Below are positions 16,301-24,068 of a DNA stretch of 30,833 nt, one piece after another. The position numbers and the translations under genes were made by a program. The stretch is taken from contig DXMX01000001.1 of the NCBI GenBank assembly GCA_019413955.1, forward strand, positions 1 through 30,833. The letters run 5' to 3'. The notes under the pieces are model-generated. The model had not been told where the DNA came from. It saw nothing but the letters and a program-made list of their open reading frames with translations, and did no database searches. Each line of letters starts with the position of its first letter. Within the stretch, counting starts at the first letter, position 1. This DNA is from Collinsella sp. (lineage in GTDB: Bacteria; Actinomycetota; Coriobacteriia; Coriobacteriales; Coriobacteriaceae).

Positions 16301-16501
16301 GGCAAACGCAAGAATACCGGTAACGGCAAATGCCAATCTACTGGGCGCCGGGGCATTGAACTCCTGAACCTCGGGGTCAAAGCCGTGGTTGCGGAAGATC
16401 TGAGCGATATCCTCGGCAGCCAAGCGCTCTTCTTCGCTGCATGCCGGCGTAATGCCGGTGTTCTGCAGCAGGTGGTTAATATAGTTCTGGGTGTTCGCCA
16501 T
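13304..16501 (-). CDS. M28-peptidase-like membrane protein with giant disordered insertion
   Basis: With ATG 16501 (GGAG five bases upstream) the protein has 1065 residues. Residues 1-235 resemble the first half of an M28 zinc aminopeptidase. Hydrophobic segments at about 55-95 and 160-207 surround the strand VVVVAHYDSP (His138, Asp140). Residues about 240-915 are an acidic, Ala/Glu/Pro/Ser-rich insertion. It contains a predicted helix (about 505-565), repeats of the type TMSFEAQQ (about 578-623) and a basic patch SRKRGLGGLFGRKRK (841-855). The C-terminal half (about 918-1065) resumes the M28 fold with FVATGASD, FFINLESVG and LPHNVNP (His1044). Compared with the family, the bridging Asp appears to be Cys222 and the catalytic Glu appears to be Ser933. 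It may be inactive. It is divergent from the WYL pair; a -10-like TATACT lies at 16570-16575. Confidence 0.8.
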   Translation of the reverse strand: MANTQNYINHLLQNTGITPACSEEERLAAEDIAQIFRNHGFDPEVQEFNAPAPSRLAFAVTGILAFAGALLMGIGGGIGLVGTLLAIVGAVLYVLERTGHPVVSRLGKTGVSQNVIAYHKASGPLASPRNRPVVVVAHYDSPRAELLAREPYASYRALIAKLLPVATVAPAAVAILRILPLPGALKVLLWIVAILASLVALANAANIISNRHVLPYTSGAVCNKSSVAAMLGVMDNVAPLQGENEFPDDVPFDTYFGEQKRRAEEMARAAAEYAAAQQQNDYGNTIEYEEPTYAEDEFGQPIAPDAQTEPEQGEAFDEQIEGFEGASADETLIGAIVPEDQNQAVQAEEFNDEVPAAEPAEEPAAAEPEPKLYRNAAGNIRFGSDAIRALGMLPESCALDYEEGEEPTFEPEPAPVVAAPAPVVAADDESAAVTAAVAEPEAVSAIDSAAGLDVLAPAAPAQDVADESDDDYVEQPRRVSCESDTDFSAEIPAATPHADIASAFSSIGASASNFFKGALAKGKKFVDDFEEKRAAAREAAEQEAIAQQQAAEAAREHAAQEFEQNEAMQSAPVDAAEATMSFEAQQPTSADVVEATTSFEAQQHVDSTMSFDAAQFDSTITFEKQGTAIAEPLPVSDEQGDAADDDEPIDAAEIQDAAEDESVEANSDEEQYAAADQGDSTEVEQEEVPAVSETPETDESRPYSTQIFTMPTPSGSGATVANVAPTQDETVDSLMAQISSQASPRPQMNVPDPASAPSPAPSSSPLASVPDPSLPSMKQANVASRTSLFDLPDPSAQVNDPFATAQGPEPTSAPVAPSMPVASGAQPIETISAPAPAAPKSRKRGLGGLFGRKRKNEQDSMSDWLGVEDDYDAKKSGRGIGSWDNFEDDNDGWKGGAASSDGASSEDMLSAVASMGDDELLGHDIWFVATGASDCDGAGMKAFLASHRDKLRGVFFINLESVGAGRLSVVTVEGEQQLLKGDRRIMNLVSKVCKSFHVDCGALEMPYAKTDAYAALEASRRALTIAGVDGTRLACARTEDDLPHNVNPTNIATVSEVVTEVIRRS

Positions 16502-16699
16502 GTGCGCTCCACATCCATAATCCGACAAATAGGCCCAATGCATGCACATTAGAACCGTATATAGTCGAAAGTATACCCCGAGCGAGCGCAAACGGCCGAA
16601 TTCGGGCCATCTTAACGCCTCGAGCGGACAAGGATATAGCCTAATCTCCATATCGGACTAAAATCATGGCAGCAAACTACCTTCTCATGCGAGGATTCT

Positions 16700-17722
16700 A
16701 TGACGGCAAGCGACGCGACCGCGACAATTAAAAAGGGAAGTTCGGAGCCCGGTTTCGATAAAACGGCTCAGCGCATCCTCAATCTTTTCTTTGTGCTCAA
16801 CAGCTCCCCCGAACCGCTGACGACCGAGCAGATCGTCTTGGATTCTGACCTGGGATATGGCTCGGGCAGTATCGACTCGGATAAGCGCAAGTTTCGGCGC
16901 GATCGTGACAAACTGCTCGAGCGTGGCATCTTAATCAAGGAGGTTCGCCCCGCCGGTGCGCAGGAGACCGAGGAAAGCTCGTGGACAATCGACCGCGAGC
17001 ACACGTTTGCTGCAGGCGGCCTCATCACCGCAGACGACGCCGATATCCTACTCAACGCCATCGACCAGACGCTAGCGGCCGGCTCTTCCACCTTTGCCGC
17101 GCCGCTTGCCGATATTCGCTCCAAAATTGCCTACCTCACCGGCATGTCGGCGGTGGACGAAGTACCGATCCGCCGCTCTCCCACCGTCGATGCGGTATGG
17201 AGCGCCTTTGCCGAGCGATGCGCGCTGCGATTTTTATATCAGAACGGACGCGGCGAGCAGAGAGAACGTACCGTCTGCGTCTACGGCATGTTCGAGCGCG
17301 AGGGCGTGGCTTACTTCTGCGGCCTCGACAACGTCACCGACGACATCAGGACATTCCGCTGCGACCGTATCGTTCGCGCTTGGCGTCCTTCGAAGGCCTA
17401 CGTCATCCCCGCGGACTTCAACCTCAGCGACTACCTGTTCTTTGAATTCGATTTTGCCGACCGACCGCCCGTTGCAGCCACGTTCTCATTCGCCCCTCAG
17501 ACGCAGATCGATATGATCAACGGTCTCACGCGTGGGCGAGGTGAGCTCGTACACACCGATGTGGGATGGACCTGGACCGTTGACGTGCGCGATCTTGAAG
17601 CCGGCGCCTCATTTTGCATGGCCCACGCCATGGACGGCATGAGGCCCGTGGCCCCCAAATCGCTCAAACAGGCGTGGAACCACCTCATTGAAAGGACGGT
17701 GCACGAGTATGCCCGTGCGTAA
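16700..17722 (+). CDS. WYL-domain transcriptional regulator (PafB-like)
   Basis: The 340-residue protein has an N-terminal winged-helix region (about 20-95, including TAQRILNLFFVLNSS and KRKFRRDRDKLLERGILI). A middle domain follows, then a WYL-type domain (about 165-240, with FLYQNGRGEQRERTVCVYG and YFCGLDNVTDDIRTFRCDRI) and a C-terminal WCX-like extension. WYL regulators are thought to sense a ligand, often linked to DNA damage or nucleotide signals; the ligand here is unknown. The start ATG has GAGG five bases upstream. The downstream gene overlaps its end, so both form an operon that resembles the actinobacterial pafB-pafC pair. Confidence 0.88.
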   Translation: MTASDATATIKKGSSEPGFDKTAQRILNLFFVLNSSPEPLTTEQIVLDSDLGYGSGSIDSDKRKFRRDRDKLLERGILIKEVRPAGAQETEESSWTIDREHTFAAGGLITADDADILLNAIDQTLAAGSSTFAAPLADIRSKIAYLTGMSAVDEVPIRRSPTVDAVWSAFAERCALRFLYQNGRGEQRERTVCVYGMFEREGVAYFCGLDNVTDDIRTFRCDRIVRAWRPSKAYVIPADFNLSDYLFFEFDFADRPPVAATFSFAPQTQIDMINGLTRGRGELVHTDVGWTWTVDVRDLEAGASFCMAHAMDGMRPVAPKSLKQAWNHLIERTVHEYARA

Positions 17723-18626
17723 ACTCACCAGCGAGCAGAGACTCTCGCGCGCCATCGACATCATGGAGGCCCTCTACGCCGCCGGCGAGAGCGGCATGAC
17801 ACGGACCGAGATTTGCAGTCGCTTTGACATCACGGGGGTATCGCTCGACGAGATTCTCGAGATCGTCTCGACGCTCGCGGACCGAGAATCGGGCGCGCGC
17901 ATCATCTGCGAATGCCGCGGCGAGCGTGTGGTCCTCACCGGTGACGCCGGGCGTGTGCTACCGCTGCGCTTGAGTGCCGCCGAGGGCGCTGTGCTCAACC
18001 ATGAACTTGAATCGTTGGGGATCGAGCCGCATACGGCAGCTCGGATTCGACATGCCCTTCTACCCGAAGAGCTCGGCTATAACCAGCGCGTCTTTGACAC
18101 CGTCAACCACGGGTCGCACTGGCAGCAGCTGAGCTGCGCCATTCAGGACGGTGTTCGCTGCCGCATCTCGTATCGCTCGATGGACGATGCACGGCCACGT
18201 GAGCGTCTGGTCGACCCCTTGCGCATTACGGCAAACGGCGACCAAACATACCTGATTGCCTGGGACATCGCGGTCGATGAGCAACGCACCTATCGCATGG
18301 ATAAAATCGAGGGACTCGCCTTGACGGAAGACTCCGTCGTGCCTCATGCACCGGACGTCACATCCCTCCACGATTCCCTTGCTCGGACGCAGCGTAGCGC
18401 AAAGCTCTTGATGCCATTCGATATGGCGGAGCATCTGGACTGGGCCGGCATCACCCTAATCGAGCGCAGCGGGGCAGACATGGCAACGGTAACCGTGCAT
18501 TATGGCTCCGAGCGTTGGCTACTGAGCCAGGTAATCGCAGCGGGCGGAGCCATCCGCATCTTGGATGACCCCGCCCTGTCAAAGCGTCTGTGCGATATGG
18601 CAAAAACCCTCGTCTGTCCGCTTTAG
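17709..18626 (+). CDS. WYL-domain transcriptional regulator (PafC-like)
   Basis: This 305-residue partner of the preceding WYL protein overlaps its 3' end by 14 bases. ATG 17709 is preceded by AAGGA at about 12 bases; the frame also has a TTG at 17688 but with poorer context. The N-terminal helix-turn-helix (about 5-80) has a Leu/Ile-rich pattern. The WYL-like core (about 140-215) contains CRISYRSMDDARPRERLVDP and YLIAWDIAVDEQRTYRMDKI, and a C-terminal extension ends at about 305. In mycobacteria PafB and PafC act together as a DNA-damage-response activator. The same pairing here is inferred from architecture and arrangement only. It converges with the helicase gene: the two stops overlap by 4 bases. 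Confidence 0.87.
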   Translation: MPVRKLTSEQRLSRAIDIMEALYAAGESGMTRTEICSRFDITGVSLDEILEIVSTLADRESGARIICECRGERVVLTGDAGRVLPLRLSAAEGAVLNHELESLGIEPHTAARIRHALLPEELGYNQRVFDTVNHGSHWQQLSCAIQDGVRCRISYRSMDDARPRERLVDPLRITANGDQTYLIAWDIAVDEQRTYRMDKIEGLALTEDSVVPHAPDVTSLHDSLARTQRSAKLLMPFDMAEHLDWAGITLIERSGADMATVTVHYGSERWLLSQVIAAGGAIRILDDPALSKRLCDMAKTLVCPL

Positions 18627-21517
18627 CGCCGCCGCTCGTGGCGTGCACGCCACAGTTGCAGATAGTGCCCAATCTGTGCCGATTCGATGCGCTGGTAGGA
18701 GCTCGTGGGCAGCGACGTTAAGAACTTCTTTCCGTAGCCCTTCGTCACCAGGCGCGGGTCGGCCAGAATCAGCACGCCGCAATCGGTCGACGAGCGGATA
18801 AGGCGGCCGGCCGCCTGCTTGACCTCGAGCACCGCCTCGGGCAGCGAATAGCGCGCCCAAGCGCGGTCTTCACGCAGGTTGCGCTCGCACGAGAGCGGGT
18901 CCGTGGGGCTCGAGAACGGCAGCTTGGGAATGATGACGCAGCGCAGCGTCTCGCCGCTGGCGTCGAATCCCTCCCAGAAGGCCTTAAGCGCAAAAAGCGA
19001 TGAAGTCGGCTCGCTGATAAACCGGTCGCGCAGGCGACGAGGAGATGAGTTGCGCTGCTGGCAGTTGAGTTCCAGACCCGCACGGGCCATCTTGGGCTCA
19101 ACGCGGGCGTACAGGTCTTCCATGTCGCGCCGATTGGTGAACAGTGTGAGCACCGATCCGCCCATGGCAAGATGGGCGTCGACCAGCACGCGCTCGAGCG
19201 CCGTAAGATAGCTCTCACGATCGCGCGGATCGGGGATATCACCCGCAACGACTACAGCCATGTTCGAATCGAAGTCGTAGCTCGAGTCCAAGTGCAACGA
19301 TGAGGATGTTGAAGCACCGATGCGATCGAGGCCGACCGCGTGGTTAAAGTGTTCAAAGCTTTTGGACACCGTCATGGTCGCCGAGGCAAAGATAGCCGTG
19401 TGAACCTCGGGCAGCCACTCGGTTGCCAAGGCCTCGCCAATGTCGATGCGCTCTGCGGTCATTGACTCTCCGCCGGCACGCAACCTGCGATTGACCTGCA
19501 GCGAATACACGTAGTGTTCATCGGTGCCGTCAATGATGAGTTTGAGGTTCTCGGCCAGCTCGTGCAAGCGGCGCGAGATATCACCCAGGTCGACAACAAC
19601 CTCGGGCTTGTCGGCGGCGACGGCTTGCACCAGCGCGTCGACGCTCTTGTCAGCCTGTTCCAACGCGTCGATGGCAGCGTAGGCCGACTGTAAGAAATCA
19701 TGCCATTCGTCAGATTCGCGCAGTTCGGGGCCAATCCATAGATTGGCATTGTCATAACCCCCACGGGCACGGCGGCCGAGCTCGCGAACGCCATCGAACA
19801 CGTCGGCGATTGCCATGCTCGCGCGCGCAACCGTCGACGTCGCCTTGGCAGTAAGGCCCAGATAGAGCGTAGAGCCCTCGGAGGTTGCCAAATCACGGGA
19901 AACCTGGCTTAGCGCGCCGGTGCTCGAGCCACCCAGGCGCTCAAACAGAACGCGTGACTCGTCCGCCGACACCACGCGCGCCCACTGGCGGCGCGCCTCG
20001 CGCTCGATGGAATGGGCCTCGTCGATTACCCAATGACGAATCGGAGGCAAAATCCTGCCCTCGGCCGCAACGTTGCGGAACAGCAGGGAATGGTTGGTGA
20101 CCACCACATCGGCATGCGCCGCACGACGGCGAGCGCCGTGGACCAAACATTTATCAGGGAAAAACGGGCAGAGGCGACGAGCACACTCGCGCGAGGCCGT
20201 CGTAAAGTCGGGGCGGTTGACGCTGCGCCACCGAATGCCAAGTGAGTCGAGGTCGCCATCGGCTGATTGGCAGACGTACGCCATAATGACCGCGACCGCC
20301 GTGAGCGTGTCCGCCGGATCGCGCTTGGTGGTAATCTCGGCCTGGCCGCGGCTCATGCGCTCAAGCTTGCGCAGGCACGGATAGTGGTCATACCCCTTGA
20401 GAGCGCAAAATGACAGACCACCGTCCAGTTGCTCGGCAAGTTTTGGCAGCTCATGGTACATGAGCTGGTCGGCGAGATTGTTCGATTTGGTCGCAATACC
20501 AACCGTGATGTTGTTACGGCGTGCTGCCTCGGCAAAAGGCACCAGATAGGCCATCGATTTGCCGACGCCCGTGCCCGCCTCAATTACACGATGAGTGCCC
20601 GTGACCAGCGCATCGCGGACCTCGAGCGCCATCGCAATCTGCTCATCACGCGGCTCGTAGGTGGGGTACATGCGATTGACCAGGCCACCTGGCGCATAGT
20701 CTGCCTCAATCTCCTCACGACTCGGCATCTTGAGGACCGGCAGTTCGTCGGCGTCCACCCGATCGTCGGCGCGATCGGCCTTGAGAACGTCAGCACGAGC
20801 GGCGCTGAGAGAGAAGATAGAACCAGGGTTCTGCCCTGCCAAGAATGAGAAGATAGGACGATAGGACCAAGGCACATCCGGATGCATGTCGGCTAGGCGC
20901 GCCATGAGGCCCTGGGGCAAGTCGGTGAGCGCCACGAGCAACACGCGCCATACGCCACACAGGGCGTCGACGTCGGCATTGGCACGGTGTGATACCGAGT
21001 CACAGCCAAACAGATCGGCCATAAAAGACAGCTTGTGCGAGGCCAGGCGCGGAAGCGCGATTCGCGACAGCGCCAGCGAATCGATCCAAATATCGCTCAC
21101 GTTGACGCCGCCTTTGACCGACTCGATAAACGAGCGGTCGAACGTGGCGTTATGTGCGATCACCGGGCAACCACCGACAAAATCGGCGAGAGCGGCGACG
21201 GCCTCAACGGCCGACGGGGCATCTGCCACATCGGCATTTGTAATGCTCGTGAGCTCGGTAATCTCGGCGGGAATCAGCTGCTTGGGATGCACGAAGGTAT
21301 CGAAACGGTCGACGATCTCGCGGCCCGAAAGACGGGCCGCCGAGATCTCGATCAGTTCATTGTCCTGCACCGAAAGACCTGTGGTCTCGGTATCGAGGAC
21401 AATCACATCTTCCTCGATAAGACCAAAGGACTGCGTTTTGGCGCGTTCGGCAAGCGTGGCATAGGAGTCGATGACAAACTGCGGCGTTCCTGACGAAACC
21501 GCGTCCTCGATTAGCAT
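18623..21517 (-). CDS. DinG-type helicase with N-terminal DEDDh exonuclease domain
   Basis: The 964-residue protein joins two enzymes. Residues about 36-190 are a DnaQ-like 3'-5' exonuclease with DTETTG (42-47), Asp127 in AHNATFDRSF, and His177/Asp182 in SHRANADVDAL. Residues about 285-960 are a superfamily-2 helicase of the XPD/DinG type. It shows Walker A AGTGVGKS (314-321), four FeS-cluster cysteine candidates at 381, 445, 450 and 457, a DEAH box (499-502) and QAAGRLIRSSTDCG near the C-terminus. The cysteine spacing matches Escherichia coli DinG, suggesting an iron-sulfur helicase rather than the cluster-free Bacillus type. It probably acts in DNA repair or replication-conflict resolution. 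The ATG overlaps the ddl stop by 7 bases, so it is co-translated with ddl. Confidence 0.93.
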   Translation of the reverse strand: MLIEDAVSSGTPQFVIDSYATLAERAKTQSFGLIEEDVIVLDTETTGLSVQDNELIEISAARLSGREIVDRFDTFVHPKQLIPAEITELTSITNADVADAPSAVEAVAALADFVGGCPVIAHNATFDRSFIESVKGGVNVSDIWIDSLALSRIALPRLASHKLSFMADLFGCDSVSHRANADVDALCGVWRVLLVALTDLPQGLMARLADMHPDVPWSYRPIFSFLAGQNPGSIFSLSAARADVLKADRADDRVDADELPVLKMPSREEIEADYAPGGLVNRMYPTYEPRDEQIAMALEVRDALVTGTHRVIEAGTGVGKSMAYLVPFAEAARRNNITVGIATKSNNLADQLMYHELPKLAEQLDGGLSFCALKGYDHYPCLRKLERMSRGQAEITTKRDPADTLTAVAVIMAYVCQSADGDLDSLGIRWRSVNRPDFTTASRECARRLCPFFPDKCLVHGARRRAAHADVVVTNHSLLFRNVAAEGRILPPIRHWVIDEAHSIEREARRQWARVVSADESRVLFERLGGSSTGALSQVSRDLATSEGSTLYLGLTAKATSTVARASMAIADVFDGVRELGRRARGGYDNANLWIGPELRESDEWHDFLQSAYAAIDALEQADKSVDALVQAVAADKPEVVVDLGDISRRLHELAENLKLIIDGTDEHYVYSLQVNRRLRAGGESMTAERIDIGEALATEWLPEVHTAIFASATMTVSKSFEHFNHAVGLDRIGASTSSSLHLDSSYDFDSNMAVVVAGDIPDPRDRESYLTALERVLVDAHLAMGGSVLTLFTNRRDMEDLYARVEPKMARAGLELNCQQRNSSPRRLRDRFISEPTSSLFALKAFWEGFDASGETLRCVIIPKLPFSSPTDPLSCERNLREDRAWARYSLPEAVLEVKQAAGRLIRSSTDCGVLILADPRLVTKGYGKKFLTSLPTSSYQRIESAQIGHYLQLWRARHERRR

Positions 21518-22476
21518 GCAATGCCCGCTCGACGAAGGCCCATACGGATCAGGCTGTCACAGACCTGCGGGAACGTCATGTCGTCGGTGTGGCGGATCTC
21601 GTCCGGATACAGCGACGTATCGGTCATGCCGGGAATGGTATTGGTCTCGAGGATAACGGGGCCGTCCTCACTCACGATAAAGTCGCTGCGCGAGATACCC
21701 AGGCAACCGAGGGCCTTGTGAGCAGCACAGGCAAGCTCCTGGGCACGAGCGTAATTCTCGGGTGAAATCTGCGCCGGAATGCGATGGATGTCCGTAGGGT
21801 CGACATACTTCACGTCCAGATCGTAGAACTCACAGTCCTCGGGCTTACGAATCTCGACAATCGGCAGAGCGCGCACGTCATCTTCGCCGTATACGCCGAC
21901 GGTGATCTCGGTACCCTCGATGCACTTCTCGACCAGCACTTTGTCGCCGTACTCAAACGCCTTGGCGATTGCCGCGGGCAGCTCGGAGGGCTCATGGACC
22001 AGGGAAATGCCATAGCTGGAACCGTTGACGGCCGGCTTCACAAAGCAGCGCTCGCCACAAACCTCGACGATATGATCGATATCGACTTCATCGCCCACCT
22101 CGAGCGCAAGGCCGGGGGCAATGGGAATGTCCGCCTTGGCGTACAGGAGCTTAGAGACCTCCTTGTCGGCACCGCAGGCGCTGGCAAGCACGCCCGAAGC
22201 CGTGTAGGGGATACCCAGAGTCTCCATGGCGCCTTGCATGGCGCCATCCTCGCCGCCGGCACCGTGCATGGCGATAAACGCCACGTCAAAGCCGCCGGTT
22301 GCCATGGTTACCATAAAGTCATCAGCGGCCGTATCGAGCAGCTCCACCGAGGTGTAGCCGGCTTCCTTCAGTGCCACCACAACGTTCTTTCCCGAATTAA
22401 GCGAGATCTCGCGCTCAGCGGAATGACCGCCCGCCAAGACCGCTACGTGCATGTTCTCTAGGCTTTTACCCGGCAT
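21511..22476 (-). CDS. ddl: D-alanine--D-alanine ligase
   Basis: Ddl makes the D-Ala-D-Ala dipeptide of the peptidoglycan stem using ATP in the cytoplasm. The 321-residue ATP-grasp protein shows VAVLAGGHSAEREISL at the N-terminus, IAMHGAGGEDGAMQG, the ATP-binding stretch FVKPAVNGSSYGISLV, and the C-terminal metal/phosphate site VILETNTIPGMT. The start ATG 22476 has AGGAGGAG seven bases upstream. An inner Met nine codons later would lose that site. The ligase loop GSSYG is compatible with normal D-Ala-D-Ala rather than D-lactate specificity, but this needs experiment. The DinG-like helicase gene overlaps its end. It diverges from rlmN. Confidence 0.95.
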   Translation of the reverse strand: MPGKSLENMHVAVLAGGHSAEREISLNSGKNVVVALKEAGYTSVELLDTAADDFMVTMATGGFDVAFIAMHGAGGEDGAMQGAMETLGIPYTASGVLASACGADKEVSKLLYAKADIPIAPGLALEVGDEVDIDHIVEVCGERCFVKPAVNGSSYGISLVHEPSELPAAIAKAFEYGDKVLVEKCIEGTEITVGVYGEDDVRALPIVEIRKPEDCEFYDLDVKYVDPTDIHRIPAQISPENYARAQELACAAHKALGCLGISRSDFIVSEDGPVILETNTIPGMTDTSLYPDEIRHTDDMTFPQVCDSLIRMGLRRAGIAC

Positions 22477-22561
22477 GGGCAGACTCCTCCTCTATAATTT
22501 CTGCAGCTGATACCATATTGTAGCGATACCCTCTACGTTTCCCCAAAATCGAAAGGCTTCC

Positions 22562-23614
22562 ATGAATCCCAGGACTAAATCTCAGGACATTCGCGACTTG
22601 AGCCAAAACGATATTCGCGAGCTCGTGGCCGAGCTTGGCCAGCCCGCCTTCCGCGCGAAGCAGCTCATCGAATGGGTCTTTGAGAAGAACGTTTGTTCGT
22701 TCGACGACATGACCAACCTTCCCAAGGCTTTCCGCGAGCAGCTTAAAGAGGCTTTTGCCTTTGATACTCCGACTGAACTCACCAAGCAGGTTTCCAAAGA
22801 TGGCTCGCGCAAGTATCTGCTCGAGTACCACGACGGCATTTCCGTCGAAACTGTCGGTATGCCCCGTCGCAACAAGCTTTCCGTCTGCGTTTCCACCCAG
22901 GCAGGCTGCGGCATGGGCTGTGCCTTTTGCGCTACCGGCCTCAACGGCCTCAAGCGCTCTCTGACCGCTCAAGAGATCGTCGACCAGGTACTTCATGTAT
23001 CCAACGACTTTGGCGAGCGCGTCACGAGCGTTGTCTTCATGGGCCAGGGCGAGCCGTTTGCCAACTACGACGAGGTTCTCAAGGCGTTGCGAATCCTCAA
23101 CGACCCCGATGGCATCGGTATCGGTGCTCGTCACCTCACCGTCTCTACCAGCGGCGTTATTCCCGGTATTCGCAAATTTGCCGACATCCCCGAGCAGTTC
23201 ACGCTTGCCGTTTCCCTGCATTCCGCCATCCAGTCGACACGCAATAAGCTAATGCCCGGTGTTAAGAAGTACACGCTACTTCGCCTTCACGAGGCGCTTC
23301 AACTCTACACCGAGAAGACTGGCCGCCGCCCGACCTATGAGTATGCCATGATCGAAGGCGTCAACGATACGAATCCCGAGATGCAGGCGCTCTGCGACTT
23401 CTGCGAGGGAACGTTGTGCCACGTTAACCTGATTCAGCTTAACGACATCGAGGGCAGCCCGCTCAAGCCGTCGCCGATTCATAAGGTTGAGGATCTTCAG
23501 CGTCGTCTTGAGTCCCGTGGCATCGAGACCACGATTCGTAACTCCCGTGGTAACGATATTGACGCCGCTTGCGGACAGCTGAAGCAGCGCTTCAAAGTTC
23601 AGAAGAACGCATAG
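22562..23614 (+). CDS. rlmN: 23S rRNA adenine-2503 C2 methyltransferase
   Basis: RlmN is a radical-SAM enzyme that methylates C2 of A2503 in 23S rRNA, and of A37 in some tRNAs. The 350-residue protein shows the family-specific radical-SAM cluster CGMGCAFC (Cys116, Cys120, Cys123) after VCVSTQAG. FMGQGEPFANYDEV follows, then the SAM-binding region around TVSTSGVIPGI, and the C-terminal methyl-carrying cysteine (Cys337, in IDAACGQL). It begins with AAAGG five bases before ATG. It stands alone: divergent from ddl, and followed by a strong terminator. Codons here end in T/C more often than in neighbours, which may reflect high expression. Confidence 0.96.
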   Translation: MNPRTKSQDIRDLSQNDIRELVAELGQPAFRAKQLIEWVFEKNVCSFDDMTNLPKAFREQLKEAFAFDTPTELTKQVSKDGSRKYLLEYHDGISVETVGMPRRNKLSVCVSTQAGCGMGCAFCATGLNGLKRSLTAQEIVDQVLHVSNDFGERVTSVVFMGQGEPFANYDEVLKALRILNDPDGIGIGARHLTVSTSGVIPGIRKFADIPEQFTLAVSLHSAIQSTRNKLMPGVKKYTLLRLHEALQLYTEKTGRRPTYEYAMIEGVNDTNPEMQALCDFCEGTLCHVNLIQLNDIEGSPLKPSPIHKVEDLQRRLESRGIETTIRNSRGNDIDAACGQLKQRFKVQKNA

Positions 23615-23632
23615 GGGAGTCGCACCCCAAAA

Positions 23633-23648
23633 CGTTTCATGTGAAACA
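23633..23648. promoter_or_regulatory. parS-like site after rlmN
   Basis: The 16 bases CGTTTCATGTGAAACA differ from the classical parS palindrome TGTTTCACGTGAAACA at two positions. The site lies between the rlmN stop and its terminator, about 2.2 kb from the triple parS array. It may be a weaker ParB site or a decayed one. Confidence 0.5.
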
Positions 23649-23652
23649 TCGA

Positions 23653-23697
23653 ACGGCCCCGGTTACAGGAGATGCAACCGGGGCCGTTTTATTTATT
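23653..23697 (+). terminator. Intrinsic terminator of rlmN
   Basis: A perfect 12-bp stem (23653-23664 with 23676-23687) and 11-base loop are followed by TTTATTTATT on the plus strand. It lies about 40 bases after the rlmN stop. Confidence 0.88.
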
Positions 23698-23743
23698 GAC
23701 CTTAATTTTGAATCAGCTGCTACCTGTCCCATTTTTTACGGCC

Positions 23744-23785
23744 AAAATAAGGGGTCCCTGCCTCGTGAATCAGACAAGGACCCCT
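23744..23785 (-). terminator. Intrinsic terminator of the parAB operon
   Basis: On the minus strand an 8-bp core stem (23778-23785 with 23750-23757), extendable across a few mismatches, is followed by TATTTT. It lies about 28 bases after the stop of the small membrane-protein gene that follows parB. Its partner on the other strand is the rlmN terminator, so the two units converge with separate terminators. Confidence 0.7.
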
Positions 23786-23813
23786 CAAAATATGCTAAGT
23801 AATTGTTAGGTAC

Positions 23814-24068
23814 CTAATAGCCTACATTTTCCCATTGGTTACTAACCCAACCTTGATTAATCTTGGGATTCTTCGTTACCTGAGCCGTACGCATGGCAAC
23901 ATCTTCTGTCATAACATCCATTTTCTTCTTGGATGTATCGACAATATCTTGCGCACTACGAAGCAAACGACCTCGAAGTTCATCGTCTGTCGCGATCTTA
24001 TAGCCAGCAAAGGCACCAGCCGCGACAGTCGTCGCCAATGCAATCGCAGTTAAAATCCTATTCCTCAT
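23814..24068 (-). CDS. Small membrane-anchored protein in the parAB operon
   Basis: This 84-residue protein (MRNRILTAIALATTVAAGAFAGYKIATDDE... onward) has one N-terminal hydrophobic helix (about 5-22) and then a charged, probably helical tail (about 25-84). That layout is reminiscent of YtxH-like membrane tethers, but I cannot assign a family. Start ATG 24068 is preceded by AAGGAGG at 5 bases, and it overlaps the parB stop by 11 bases. It is therefore translated with parB. The frame also has a TTG further upstream inside parB, which lacks its own ribosome binding site. A role in anchoring or modulating the segregation machinery is only suggested by position. Confidence 0.75.
   Translation of the reverse strand: MRNRILTAIALATTVAAGAFAGYKIATDDELRGRLLRSAQDIVDTSKKKMDVMTEDVAMRTAQVTKNPKINQGWVSNQWENVGY

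Noticed and set aside
14744..16552. Long open frame (602 codons) on the plus strand opposite the M28-like gene
   Set aside because: It is antisense to a gene with clear family motifs and a ribosome binding site. Its Arg/Gly/Leu-rich composition is typical of a shadow frame in GC-rich DNA.
22466..23221. 251-codon minus-strand frame opposite rlmN
   Set aside because: Antisense to rlmN, whose radical-SAM motifs are intact.
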